Numbered from the stretch's first letter, positions 44,928 to 55,931 are shown. The stretch: DNA of 64,000 nucleotides from Chloranthus sessilifolius (GCA_021018995.1 CM037590.1:64017597-64081596); one strand, 5' to 3'. The notes: generated from the letters alone by a model not told the origin. Translations and numbers: made by a program.

Positions 44928-46256
44928 GTATATAAAAGAATTATGAAACGTCAGCTGAGGATCGGGTCTAGTTAGACCAACAGGGTCATTGATCTTTCCC
45001 TAAGAATGACTAAACTGCGGAGAGTGTCGGCCCTTGTCTAATCAACATTAGCATCTGAATTCTTTCTCGACCATGATTAGTGTTTGGTATCAACACCGAA
45101 TTAATTAAAAAATACTAATAATTAACTCATACTTCAAAATTTAATAATATTTAATCTTTAAGACAATTAAAATTTCACTTAATTATATTATGCTTAATTT
45201 CGAAGGAATGTAACCTATGCTTAATGATATTATTGAAATTTCTTTCTTTTTATTTATTTATGCTTAATGATAGTATTGAATCCCTCTCTTTTCATATTAT
45301 TGTTGTAGATAATTTGTAGTAAATTTTAATTTAGTACTTAGCACATTGAACCACTTTGTTTCTTATTCAGTGATAAATAACATATCATTGAGCTGTTATT
45401 ATTTCTGCAAATGTTTACTTGAGTAATAATTAGTATCAATTGTATTACATATAGTTAGAATTTTGTTGATAATTAGTTATATTCACAATTGTTGAAAACT
45501 CCACTTACACATGCACCTATTGATCAATGCCTATATGCTACCTATACTAGAATACTAAGACAATGCTAACTAAGATTTTATTGAGTTTCATAACTTACGG
45601 TTGTTTCATGACCCAAAAATTTTAGAGGCCAATTATAGTCAGCAGCCACCCAGCTAGGATTAAGGTAGTTAGACGCGGAAGGATCTGAGAGTAACAATGA
45701 GCTGATAGTTTTGAAGCTCCTTTTGTCTAGTAGTGCTACCAACACCTACACTTAGTTTTGAAATGATCTTTCCTTCTTTCTATAGTCTGTTTTTAAATCC
45801 ATTACTTTTGAATTATGGTTATATCTTTGTAATTGGGCTTGTAAGAATGGTTTAACTTTTAAGGTTTTATTTTGATGGAAAATGATTTTAAAAGTTGCAT
45901 TCATTATATTGTTTTACTCATTGAAAATTGTTTACGATCAAATCATAATTTTGAATATGCCCGTTAGGTTAACGAAATTGGAAGGTTAAACTGATAGCGT
46001 TTGACTTAAGTTTCTACTCATACTTTGATAACTAGTAATAATTGTTTTCGCACTCAAAAGTAATTTCCGTGAGATTTATAAAAAAATATATATGACAAAT
46101 TATGTGTAAAAAGAAATAAGAAGTAGGGAGTTATACGAATATGCAAGTATGTATATGAATGTAAGAGTGGTGCGTCACGCGCCCGCGCCGCCTTTCGGCT
46201 CTGCCAAACGGACCAGGGAGGCATGGGGGAGTGACACACGTGAGTTGGTATCAAAG
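44928..46256 (+). mobile_element. Gypsy LTR-like segment ending in a primer site
   Basis: TATATAAAAG near 44928 could be its TATA box. Near the right edge GTGACACACGTGAG is followed by TTGGTATCAAAG (46245-46256), close to the tRNA-iMet primer site of plant gypsy elements. The left edge was not found and the middle is AT-rich without motifs. Confidence 0.4.
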
Positions 46257-46654
46257 AATAAATATTATGAAACTACTTATTCGATTTCAAAAATCGTTTT
46301 CCGAAAGTTTGAGTTTTCGAAGGTTTTATCGACTTACTTGAGTTTGTATAGTGTCCAAAGAATTTTGAAAAATTGCACATGGCACAGTAGGGATATTTTG
46401 ATAATTATTAGAAGTTCTTGACCTTAGTTGACTGATACCTTTGACTGGAACATGCTATGGTTGGAACTGACTGATGGGTAATTCTCTAGAAGGTTTGATG
46501 AAGCATTTCAACTTAAACTAAATTAAGATGCCTAATAGCTTGTGTGATTGATTATTATGTGTATAACTTATATAGAAAGAAAAAATTGAGATACTTCTCG
46601 TAGATACTATTCATCCTTTTAGTAAAACTCTTATGTCTTCTACTTATCCTTTAG

Positions 46655-46845
46655 GATGACACTAGAAGGATCCGATAACCACCTTCACTCGAACCATCAA
46701 CTCAGCAGAGTAATCGCAATAAGGATGCTCCTGAACCTTGGGCCGGTTTGTATCGGCACATGGAGCAAATAAACTCCCATTTATTTGGAATTGGGTTTGA
46801 GAACTCCTCTCCCTTGAGACACAGCCCCAAAACCTCTCTCTCTCT
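46655..46845 (+). pseudogene. Possible gypsy gag N-terminus fragment
   Basis: About 400 bp past the primer site one frame reads NRNKDAPEPWAGLYRHMEQI, like the poorly conserved start of plant gypsy gag. The frame closes soon after; nothing of capsid or pol follows. A weak call. Confidence 0.3.
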
Positions 46846-46989
46846 AAACTAGAAAAAAAAGGCAGTTTCTAACTTTTTAACCTTGCCAATGAAATCACAT
46901 CAGTTGAATCCATCCATCGATTTATGATTCAACCTTCCCTTTGTGCTAAAGGCCCAATCCCTTGATTGAGTTCCACTCTAACATATATA

Positions 46990-47130
46990 TCATACCCGTG
47001 AAATTGTAATCACACCCTTTTCTTCCGATCGGAATGCATTGACGACTTTGAATTAACCATTTGATGATAGACCCATCATCTGAAGATCCACTCTATGGAA
47101 GATTGGAACAAAAAGCAATCAATAGTTTTC
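46990..47130. mobile_element. Partial foldback MITE
   Basis: TTTGATGATAGACCCATCATCTGAAGATCC and a GGAAGATTGG..AAAAGCAATCAAT piece match the right half of the GATCTTGA family, such as 52735-52840. Confidence 0.5.
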
Positions 47131-47310
47131 AATAAAAAATCATTTGCATTTTTTAATTTTTATTTTATCTCTTAGGGTTTTTTAATGGTTGATTTTAAAG
47201 TTCACTAAAAGGATGGCTCAAATCTACTTATAAGCATGAGTTTTTTACTAAAAAATTATTTTTTACTTTAATAACACCTCGCCCTATTTCATCTAACTTC
47301 TCTTTTATAC

Positions 47311-48100
47311 TTTTTTTTTTTTTTTGATAGGTAAGGTTGAGGTTGTAGGGTCCTCACCCTTATTATTAAATAGGAAGTATCATAGTACAAAGAGATCAAC
47401 AGAAACTACAAAGATCAAAAGGAGCTTCGACATTGCCATCACCCCTACAGATCTCCAAAAATCACCCTATTGCAAATTCCACATTTCCCCAATACAACCA
47501 TCATTTTTCAGAATCTTTAGTACTTCCACTCGAAAAGAGACTTCTCTAATGATATTATGAAGAATCGTTTTCTTTGGAGTAATCACATTGTTAAAGATAC
47601 GGTCATTCCGCTCTCTCCAAATGAAGGAAATGATAATACAAAAAAGCATTTTGAATGATATGATCCTTCCTTTTCTTCCCCTTAGACTTTTCCATACATC
47701 GCTTCAATTCTTCAAGGAAAGGAAGTTTATTGTTGTTTTTAAATTCCATTCTGAATTTAATGGAGCCCCAAATCCATTGAGAATAACCACAGCCAAAAAA
47801 TAGATGCTCAGTATCTTCTGAATTCGCCCAACATAAAATACACCTAGAGGGTATACTAATACCCCTTTTGCATAGATTGTCCATGGTCATTAGTTTAAAG
47901 CTTATTGTTTGCCATGCACAGAATGAGTATTTAGGAATATTACCCAAATTCCAAATGAAGCCTTTCCAATCAACCACCAAACCTTGGGTTCTAAGAGTAT
48001 GCCAAGCAGACCAAAGGAAAAATTTTCCATCCCCAGAAGGTTCTCAAATCCGTCTATCTTATTGATCCGAGTTTGGCGCATCAATATTACGAACAAAATA
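47311..48100 (-). pseudogene. LINE (L1-type) 3' fragment 1
   Basis: The minus strand ends in an A15 tail (T-run 47311-47325). Frame 47603-47980 has the zf-RVT domain: PKYSFCAWQTISFKLMTMDN then CILCWANSEDTEHLFFGC. Frame 47467-47649 has WRERNDRIFNN, the usual C-terminal motif. RT and endonuclease are absent, as expected for 5' truncation during target-primed reverse transcription. Confidence 0.8.
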
Positions 48101-48413
48101 CCTTGCTTGATAACCTCGGAGCCAGCTTGTGGGATACCGTTGGGATATTAGCAAGGCTGTTTTGGGCTTATCCTTTCAAATTAGCATTAGCTGTTTCAAT
48201 AGAATCTTCCTCTTGTATTACTATTTTAACTTATTTCCTTTAGGTACCAGGGATCTTATTATGGAGACTTATTCTCCCTCTTTCAACATGAAGTTCCATT
48301 GCAGAAACTTACACAGATAGCTGTCATGGGGCAATATATGGGTGGGTACCGTCATGAACACCCATTCAGTGACAGTTTTTGAATTAGCCATGGAGACTAT
48401 TTTTCATCCCAAT
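48101..48413. other. Spacer between LINE fragments
   Basis: Contains a truncated foldback MITE (about 48340-48413, GGAGACTATTTTTCATCCCAA) whose right part is replaced by LINE fragment 2, so that LINE inserted into it. Confidence 0.45.
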
Positions 48414-50540
48414 CTTTTTTTATGAGTAATGATAAAAAAAAAAAAAAAAATTTAAATGGTGAAAATTTACAAGTGAAATAGGTGGGCAAGAGCAAGAAAC
48501 TCCTAAGCCAATAGACTAAATACAATATACAACATTAACCAATCCAAGCTGGCCCTAGTGGTAAGCTCCTTCTTTGGCTAGGGAGTCAGCCATTGAGTTT
48601 GCACTCTGAGGGATGTGGACGAACCAAACCACTTTGCTTGGCAGGGAAGCCTTGATAGAGGCAATCATCCTGGAAAACCTCCATGGGAGGGAAGCAGAAC
48701 CACTAATCCACGCAAGCATGCACTTCGAGTCTCCTTCGATGACTAAATTGGGAGAGTTCATGTGTACAATGATAAAGATGCCCATCTCAGTCGCTTTGAG
48801 CTCAGGTCCTCGTTCGTTTGAGCATATTCCAACGTGGAAGCTATACGAATCTATCATAACTCCTGATGGATTTGATATAACCCCTCCTCCACCTGCAGGT
48901 CCTGGGTTGTCGCGCGAGCATCCATTGAAATTTAGTTTTGATAAAACCAGGGGATGGGGGAGGCCAAGGAATCATGGGGTGAGTTTTAGGTTTGCCACTC
49001 CAACACATTGTGGACCAATTTGCATTGATGAGGCTGTTGGGACAAGAGATAAATTTGTTATTGGTTTTGGCACAATTAATACTGAGATGTGGGTAGACCT
49101 GCATAGTGAGAGTAAGGATCTTGAACATCCCTCAAAAACTATGTTGTTTATCGCCTTCTAGATAATCCACAACACTACAAAAGGAGTGGCTTTCCATAAA
49201 AAAAAATTTCCACATTTCCTGAAAGGAGAGCAGGGCCAGGCAGCTAGCAAGTTAGCAATTGAATCAGGGAGAACCCATTGGATTTCAAAAGCCTCCAATA
49301 AGTTTGACTGGATGGTTGAGGCTACTTTATAATAGATAAAAAGATGATGAATAGACTCTTCAAATTTGCACTTTGGGCGTCTGTTTGCGAGCTACATCCC
49401 CCTTGATTTCAAATGGTCAATGGTAAGAACTTTATCAATTGCAACAAGTCGTGAAAAGAATAGAATGCGTGTTGGGACTTTAGTTTGCCACAACCAGGTC
49501 CATCCCAAAAACTTCTCATCTATGGATGAGAACCAAATTAGAGAGTCTGAGGAGGAGTTATCAAGAATCGAAGTAAGCTGAATTAACTTGAGGAGTTCAG
49601 ACAGTTGTGCAATTTCCAAATCAGAGAGTCTGTGCCTAGTAGGAAGTTGCCAATTTTGAGTGTCGGTTGCACTGCAAACGAAAGTTTTTCGGCAAGAAGC
49701 ATTGGGATATAACATGACCTTAAAGACTTCCGAATTTTTTTTTCCTAAGGATCAACCCCTCCAACCAAGGGTCGTGCTAAAACACCGTCTCTGCCCGGAG
49801 CCAAGGAGAATGTGGACTCTCTTAATGAAACTATAGTGTTTTGGATACAAATTTTCAGAAACCAGAGCCTGACAATGACGATGTTGGGCAAATGAACTAT
49901 GAGCTAGCATTGGTGTTGTATTTTAAAAGTAGAATTCGCCTCCATAAAGAATCTTTCTCCTACCCAATCCACCACCACCACTTAGTGAGGAGGGATAAGT
50001 TGAAGGCTTTGCGATTGAGAATACCCGCTCCACTAGCTTCCTTAGGGCGATCAATGAAATCCAAATCAGCTAGGTGATATTTTTTTTTTCCTCGGAGCAT
50101 GACTAGAAGAAATCTTTTTCCAATTTTCAATTTTTTGCTAGACCCAAACAAGGCATGAGAAGAAAGACATGAAGTATGTTGGTAAGAAATTTATAACCGA
50201 CTTGATAAGTGTAACCTTGGCCGCTGGTGATAAAACTTTTGTTTTCCAACCCTCAAGACGATGTTCAACTTTCTCAAGGATCAAAGACCATCCTACATTT
50301 TTTGGAATGCCGAAGCCAATTGGAATACCTAGGTATAAAAACGGAAAATTTCCCATCTTACAACCAATGTGATATGCTAGGAGATTAGTATCTGGCTGGG
50401 GCACAGAGACTCCAAAAATGACATATTTATCAATGTTAACATGCATTCCTGATGCTACCTAAAATAGAGGAGAATCCTTTTTATGTTTAGCAGATCCGAA
50501 GGGTCGTTTTTCCTGGAGACGATGAGGTCGTCCGCATATT
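48414..50540 (-). pseudogene. LINE fragment 2: RT end, zf-RVT and RNase H
   Basis: Minus strand in order: YADDLIVSRKNDPSD, the RT active site, at the very left end of the coding remnant (about 50500-50540); the RT thumb (FLYLGIPIGFG, RLEGWKTKVLS) 50138-50446; KWWWWIG region 49960-50151; zf-RVT (WLWQTKVPTRILFFSRL) 49392-49715; RNase H (GFIKTKFQW, ELKATEMGIF, VIEGDSKCMLAW, SANSMADSLAKEGA) 48555-49128. At least three shifts break it. A short T-run at 48414-48421 marks the tail. The carboxy-terminal RNase H sets it apart from fragment 1. The 5' side stops exactly at a CACTA-type terminus. Confidence 0.8.
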
Positions 50541-50692
50541 CACTACAGAAAAATGAGCCTACGCCGACGGCTGCCAGCCGTTGGTGGTCAGTTACGCCAA
50601 CGGTTGAGCCAACAGTTGGCAGCCGTTGGCGATGAGGTTGTCGGCATAGGTTAGACACCCAAAGCAGACGGTTGTAGCCGTCGGTGTAAGTT
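50541..50692. mobile_element. CACTA-like terminus with CCGACGGCTG palindromes
   Basis: Begins CACTACAGAAAAATGAG and is built of CCGACGGCTGCCAGCCGTTG and relatives that pair with one another. The opposite end is missing; a short (TA)n follows at 50692-50703. Probably a truncated MITE. Confidence 0.5.
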
Positions 50693-50791
50693 ATATATAT
50701 ATATGCCAAAGTTCCTACATGCAATAGCAATGACAAAGAAGAAAAATATTGAAGTTATTCTCTCCATTTCACTATCCTTATTTATGCTAAG

Positions 50792-51060
50792 CAAGGTATC
50801 AGTGTCGGTATCAGTCCATTTTGGACCAATACGTACCGACCGATATGGAGACGATATTGCCAATACCAAAACAGCCTTTTATTGTTTTTTAAGAAAAAAA
50901 AATTGTATCAGCCAGTATCGGCTGATCCTGAACCATATCGGTCCAATACAAATACTGATACCACCCTGATACCTGTATCAGGTGGTATCAGTATCGATCC
51001 TCGATGAAACCAATACGTATCGCCGATACGTATCGCTATCGGCCGAGTTTTGATACTATG
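50792..51060. mobile_element. hAT-type TATCGG MITE in a kinase intron, 269 bp
   Basis: A perfect 8-bp duplication ATGCTAAG (50784-50791, 51061-51068). Ends CAAGGTATCAGTGTCGG and, inverted, CATAGTATCAAAACTCGG. It lies in what was an intron of the kinase remnant to its right. Confidence 0.85.
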
Positions 51061-51090
51061 ATGCTAAGTGGAGAAACAAGAGAACTATAC

Positions 51091-51543
51091 CATGCAATTG
51101 AGTTTCCAAGGATCCCTTTTGCATCAATTCATAAACAAGAAACCTTGTCTGGTCGTGAATGCAACAACCCAAAAGAGAAACTATAGTTGAATGTCCTATT
51201 CTACACATCAAATCCAACTCATTATGCAAGTGCAATTGGAAAAAGGTAAACCAAAATAGATATAAGATGTAAAGCAAAATTGATTAAATGGAAATGAAAA
51301 TGAAGAACAAAATTAAATGCAGTTTAAATTTCATGAGAAGGGTACCTCGAATTCTCGTTCACAATTTTGTCCTCCATGATCTACTTTCTTCACAACACCA
51401 ATGAAACCTTCTTCAAATTGAGCCTTATAAACACACCCAAATCCACCTTCCCCCAAAACATTATTTTCGCTGAAATTGTTTGTTGCAGAATGATATAATA
51501 ATCTAAATTTCGAACTAAATTTTACAAAAATTGCAAACGGCAT
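51091..51543 (-). pseudogene. Receptor-like kinase fragment, two exons
   Basis: Exon A (51346 to about 51500) codes [22 protein letters not shown] and VVKKVDHGG, the kinase glycine loop and lysine, and ends with a GT donor (GAG|GTACC). Exon B (51091-51233) codes [19 protein letters not shown] and GSLETQLHG, ending CATG|GTATAG. This intron phase and wording match the PERK-like/At1g80640-type kinases. The AG acceptor before exon B is gone (CAT in place of CAG), and everything after exon B (HRD, DFG, APE) is missing, replaced by MITEs and a LINE. It is not functional. Confidence 0.75.
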
Positions 51544-51549
51544 TGAAGA

Positions 51550-51869
51550 AATAATAAAAATAAACTCAATTTAAGAATAAAGAGAAAAAAATAGAACCTA
51601 CATTAGTTCTTAGAGCAAAACCATAAATTCACAGTACAAATCACATGAATCGCAACAGTAAACTACAATAAGCATAAAGCTATCAAGTTTCAAACCACAT
51701 GCAATAGATTCTATGTCTAGAGATCTCAGCTCTAAAATCAGAAAGCTACCTCAACGGTGTTCCGAGATGTAAGCACGGTGTTTCGAGATCGACAATCTAT
51801 CTTTGATATTCCGATTCTCAGGTCCAAATGATGTTTAGAAATAAAAAACCTAGAGATCGATGGAATCTG
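51550..51869. other. Spacer upstream of kinase fragment
   Basis: AT-rich; may be the intron preceding exon A. No earlier exon is recognisable. Confidence 0.3.
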
Positions 51870-52140
51870 TTTTCGAACAGCTACAATAAATAGATGGAGT
51901 CCAATTTCGAGCAGCGGCAATGGATTGATGGACTCTAATTTTGAACAGCGGCAATGGAAGGCTGGAATCTGATCTCAAATTGCGGCAATGGAACGATAGA
52001 ATCCGAACTCGAACAACGATAATGAAACGATGGAAATCGATCTCGAAAAGCGATAATGGATCGATGAAATCTGAACGCGAATAACGAAAATGGAACGATG
52101 GAATCCGATCGCGAACAGCGGCAATGGATCGATGGAGAGA
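51870..52140. repeat. Minisatellite, ~42-bp unit, GCGGCAATGGATCGATGG core
   Basis: About seven units of GAACAGCGGCAATGG followed by ATCGATGGAATCTGATCTC; the period is near 42 bp, so minus-strand frames stay open (51935-52370) with a 14-residue repeat rich in S, I and F. Units vary at many sites. Confidence 0.8.
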
Positions 52141-52519
52141 GGGGTTTGGGTGGCAAATAGGGTTTTGGTGGAGAGACAGAGAGAGTGGTTTTGGAGAGAA
52201 GATCCCGCGTCTGACGTCGATGGAGAGAGGGGTTTGGATGGGATATAGGACTTTGGTGGAGTGAGAAAGAGAGAGAGGGGTGTTAGAGTGGTTTTGGAGA
52301 GAGAGAGAGAGAGAGATCCCGCGTGTGTTTGTATGTATTTAGGCAATGAGTTTAATATGTCGCAAATCATTTGGGGAAACTAATGCAAATATTAGGCGGG
52401 AACCAACAATTTCGCACATTTTGCAATGCCATATCCCTAAACGACGCCAATAATTTGTTTTCGCGACATTTCTCATCAAATGCCTCAAAAAGTGTGTCAT
52501 TAAAAGTCCATCTTTTTGT
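52141..52519. other. GA-rich leader-like DNA and unknown segment
   Basis: GATGGAGAGAGGGGTTTGG occurs twice (52132, 52218) with GATCCCGCGTST after each, then (GA)n at 52296-52315. From 52340 on nothing is recognised. Confidence 0.4.
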
Positions 52520-52890
52520 AATGATGCTTAAACTCCTTGACTATTTGAATTCATATGATGGAGATTGTTTTTCTCCCCAACTTCAATACAAATGATCTTG
52601 AGATCATGGAGTTGCTATCAGACGATCAAGTTTTGATTCTGCATGACACACATCCCAAAAATTATACGATCGTGGTGTATATCAAAAACGATTTTTAGAT
52701 CACTTTTTGAGATATGTATCAAGTGGAATAAAAAACTGATTGTTTGATGATAGACCCATGAGCACAAGATCCATTGTATAGAAAATTAAGGTGAAGAATA
52801 ATCATCATCATCCGATTCAAAACAATCAATGATTTAAGCACATGAGACTTGAGTTGAAAAGGAAAAATCTTGTGCTGAAAATAAAGGCAT
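52520..52890. mobile_element. Foldback MITE of the GATCTTGA family
   Basis: TGATCTTGAGATCATGGAG near 52598 and the inverse half CCATTGTATAGAAAATTAAGG near 52771; centre near 52675. Edges are approximate. Confidence 0.65.
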
Positions 52891-53894
52891 CTAAACAAAA
52901 GACTAGCATTCACGACATGCTCGCCTTAAATAGTTTTCCGAAGGGTCGGAAAACAAGAGTGCGAGGGGTACCCTTGCACTTTTTTCTCGGAAAAACGTGA
53001 ATTTTTTTCCGAATGTTTCTAACTCCGAAATTTTATCGAAACACTGGATTAACTCGGACTTTAAATTCTGACCCACAATATTCCTTTTTCCCCTAAATGC
53101 AAATAGGCCCTAATAGTTTTTTATACTTGAGTATCTCCGGTCACTACAACTGGTTTACTGAAGCACCAACATCATAACCCCATTAACAAAATTTTGTGGA
53201 AATTAATGATTTTTTAGAAATTTTGATCATTTTTAAATAATAATTAAATTTTATAAATAGTAAATATAATATTTTAATATATTATATATATAGATTTCTT
53301 GTACTCCTCGAAATTTTTCGAGCACTTTTTCAAATTTTTCTTTGAACTTATCTGAACCAAAATGATCCATATCAAAAAATTGCAGAAAATGAAATCTGTC
53401 ATTATGCTTTCAGTAAACCTATTGGTGCAAATAGAAGTATCCTTCATACTTTGGATCTCATATTTTTCTAAATTTTCCCCCCAACTTATCAAATTTGCTT
53501 AATCTTTTCGACTTTTTAACCTTGTCAAATTATTGCTAAACCCCCATTTCGTGACCATGCTTACAACCAGAAACAAAATTAGTTGGGGGCGAAGCTCTTC
53601 CGGAACGAAAATGACACAACGATAATAATGGTGCAGCCAAATCCAAGCAATAATGGCACGAGGCACGACCGAGCAGACAACAAACTTTTTACCTATTTTT
53701 CACTTCTCACTACTTTGCTCCAAAAACCTTCCCAATTACTATCCCCCAAGTTTACCGTATGCCAAATAGATTTAACAATCAATGTTCTCACTTCCCAGAT
53801 CCATGATATGATGTTCATCAATCTGGTAAAAGTTAGAACTAAAAATCATATAGATATAGAGATAGAATTAGGTGTAAGGACCAATGCATTACAT

Positions 53895-53897
<3 letters not shown>
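52891..53897. other. Intergenic, AT-rich, no gene
   Basis: The 122-codon frame at 53583-53951 ends in an (IY)n stretch coded by the microsatellite and has no recognisable domain. Confidence 0.35.

Positions 53898-53950
<53 letters not shown>
53898..53950. repeat. (TA)n microsatellite
   Basis: First of three long (TA)n tracts that separate successive MITEs. Confidence 0.95.
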
Positions 53951-53952
<2 letters not shown>

Positions 53953-54315
53953 AAAAGGCCTCAGTCCTTTACGGGTGGACGGTCATCGTCCTCCAAGCTT
54001 CCACGTGGCACCCAAAATATTGTTTTGATGCTATGTGAAGTTCAGGTGCATTGCTTAGATCATCTTTGAAAAAAAATAAATTTGAAAACTCATCTCCACC
54101 ATTTGTTTTTTGAACCGTGAAATGTGGACCAATGAAACCTATCAAACTTTGACTTTTAAGTTTAAAAAGTTTTTTTCGATTTTTTTTTAATATTGATCTA
54201 TACCATCCACTTGTGCTCCACATGACATCCAAATACTATTTTGGGTGCCACGTGGAGCTCCACGTGTATCTCAGAGGACGGTCACCGTCCTCCAATGGAG
54301 GACCTAATCGGCTCT

Positions 54316-54318
<3 letters not shown>
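53951..54318. mobile_element. GGAGGACGG foldback MITE, copy 2 (368 bp)
   Basis: Starts GGAAAAGGCCTCAGTCC, ends CCGATTAGG-type sequence inverted (54300-54318), with GGACGGTCA / ACCGTCCTCC near both ends. Bounded on both sides by (TA)n. Confidence 0.75.

Positions 54319-54365
<47 letters not shown>
54319..54365. repeat. (AT)n microsatellite
   Basis: Lies between copies 2 and 3 of the GGAGGACGG MITE. Confidence 0.95.
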
Positions 54366-54368
<3 letters not shown>

Positions 54369-54641
54369 GAGCACAGGTGAACAGTTTAGGTTAATATTTT
54401 AAAAAAAAAATTGAATTTTTTTTTTAAACTCACAAGTCAAAGTTTAACGATTTTCATTGATCCACATTTCACAGTTCAAAATATAGACAGTGGACATGAG
54501 TTTTAAATTTTTTTTTTTAAAGATGATCTAAGTAATGCACCCAAGGTCCACGTGGCACCCAAAAAGTGTTTTGGGTTCCATGTGGAGCTCTACATGGAAG
54601 GTTGGAGGACGGTGTCCTCCCATGGAGGACAGAGGCCTTTT

Positions 54642-54643
<2 letters not shown>
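54366..54643. mobile_element. GGAGGACGG foldback MITE, copy 3, inverted and shortened
   Basis: Inverse of copy 2, ending AGGCCTTTTCC at 54643; the first 70-80 bp are missing at its left end (starts at GTGGAGCACAGG). Confidence 0.7.

Positions 54644-54702
<59 letters not shown>
54644..54702. repeat. (TA)n microsatellite
   Basis: About 29 TA units. Confidence 0.95.
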
Positions 54703-54704
<2 letters not shown>

Positions 54705-54927
54705 AGGTACCAAACTTTGTATCGGTATCGGTCCATGGAGGACCAATACGAATCAGCCGATACCAATCTCGATCAAGAATATTAAAAATAAATAAATCCC
54801 AAATCGATCACACGTATATCGATACGATATAATACGATACGACGTCGTACACGATACATATCGGTTTGCCAAAAAATCGATACATATCGTCGAGACGTAT
54901 TGGTATCGGCTGATATTTGATACTTTT
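54703..54927. mobile_element. hAT-type TATCGG MITE in (TA)n
   Basis: Ends CAAGGTACCAAACTTTG and, inverted, AAAAGTATCAAATATCAG; both flanks read ATATATAT, so the duplication cannot be told from the microsatellite. The inside is rich in CGATACG and TATCGG words. Confidence 0.75.
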
Positions 54928-54942
54928 ATATATATATATAGG

Positions 54943-55089
54943 CGCTACAAAAAAACAGATTATTAGCGGCAGTTTTTTGTCCAAAAAATTGCCGCTATTA
55001 ACAAAATACTATTAAAGATTATTAGCGGTAGTTTTTTTGTTAATAGCGGTATTTTTTGGCTGCTGCTAATAGTCTTGTTTTTTGTAGTG
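54943..55089. mobile_element. CACTA-type MITE, 147 bp
   Basis: Ends CGCTACAAAAAAACAG (first CA changed to CG, a likely deamination) and CTTGTTTTTTGTAGTG. Flanks AGG and AGA match at two of three bases. Internal ATTAGCGGCAGTTTTTT and its inverse. Confidence 0.75.
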
Positions 55090-55211
55090 AGATAACAGTC
55101 ACCTAATAACTTGAGTCACTCATGACTCGAGTGATTGAGTGACAATCAGATCACGTTATGGTCAACATTTGACCACAATTTGACTATCACCCGCTCGAAT
55201 CACGTGCGGCT

Positions 55212-55217
<6 letters not shown>

Positions 55218-55242
<25 letters not shown>
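55218..55242. repeat. (TA)n microsatellite
   Basis: About 12 TA units. Confidence 0.95.
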
Positions 55243-55330
55243 GAATTAAGAATATTTAATTTGACTATTTTTTCTCCCAAAAAAGAAAACAATAGATGCC
55301 AATTTTCTGGCTTAAAAGAACATGAAAAAG

Positions 55331-55500
55331 CATTTATTAGCAAAGTTCAACCTTCCTGTATTTTGACTAAGGCATTGAACTGAGCTTTTGTGGCAACTAA
55401 GGCATTTATTAGTTAAACTCTAGGGACCACAAAAGAAACTGAACTGAGCTATAGTGGCAACTAAGGCATTTATTAGCAAAGTTCAACCTTCCTGCATTTC
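55331..55500. repeat. Imperfect direct duplication
   Basis: GCATTTATTAGCAAAGTTCA with CCTTCCTGYATTT occurs at 55331 and 55467; AACTGAGCTWTWGTGGCAAC with TAAGGCATTTATTAG occurs at 55378 and 55441. Confidence 0.8.
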
Positions 55501-55931
55501 GAGTCTTTGACTTTAAAGAGACGAATCTTTTCACCTTTACATGTGCCTTCCATGCTGTGCATCCGGCTCGGGTTGGCTTGAATGCACAAGCTATGGCTCA
55601 AAAACTCGAAAACTGGGTCGATGGTACTAGCCATCAGATCAACCATGATTAGATGGTTGCGATCATCCAATTGGTGTAATTTTGGGAGTATGAGTTTCAT
55701 CCTAGAGTTGCCCATCAAATGGGGGCTAAATCTATACAAAAATCTCCTATAGTGTCATATATACATGATCAAATACACACTGCTTTAGCCATGCGAGCCC
55801 AATCTATAGGTCCAAAGTTTGAGCTGTGGCATGTACTTACGGTCCATCTATGAAGAACCCACTTTCCATTACTGGCTAAGAGTTCTCTTCACACTAAATG
55901 AAAGCATTAAAAGCACAAAACAGAAGCAAAT
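55501..55931. other. Intergenic left of the chromovirus
   Basis: No element ends or gene recognised; an 88-codon minus frame (55473-55739) has no known domain. Confidence 0.35.

Noticed and set aside
48613-49161. 182-codon plus-strand frame
   Set aside because: It is the complement of the LINE RNase H coding region, which matches its family on the minus strand.
49170-49200. CACTACAAAAGG near 49173 as another CACTA MITE
   Set aside because: No inverted partner end nearby; it lies within LINE sequence.
53583-54832. Open frames ending in long Ile-Tyr runs
   Set aside because: They are translations of (TA)n microsatellites.
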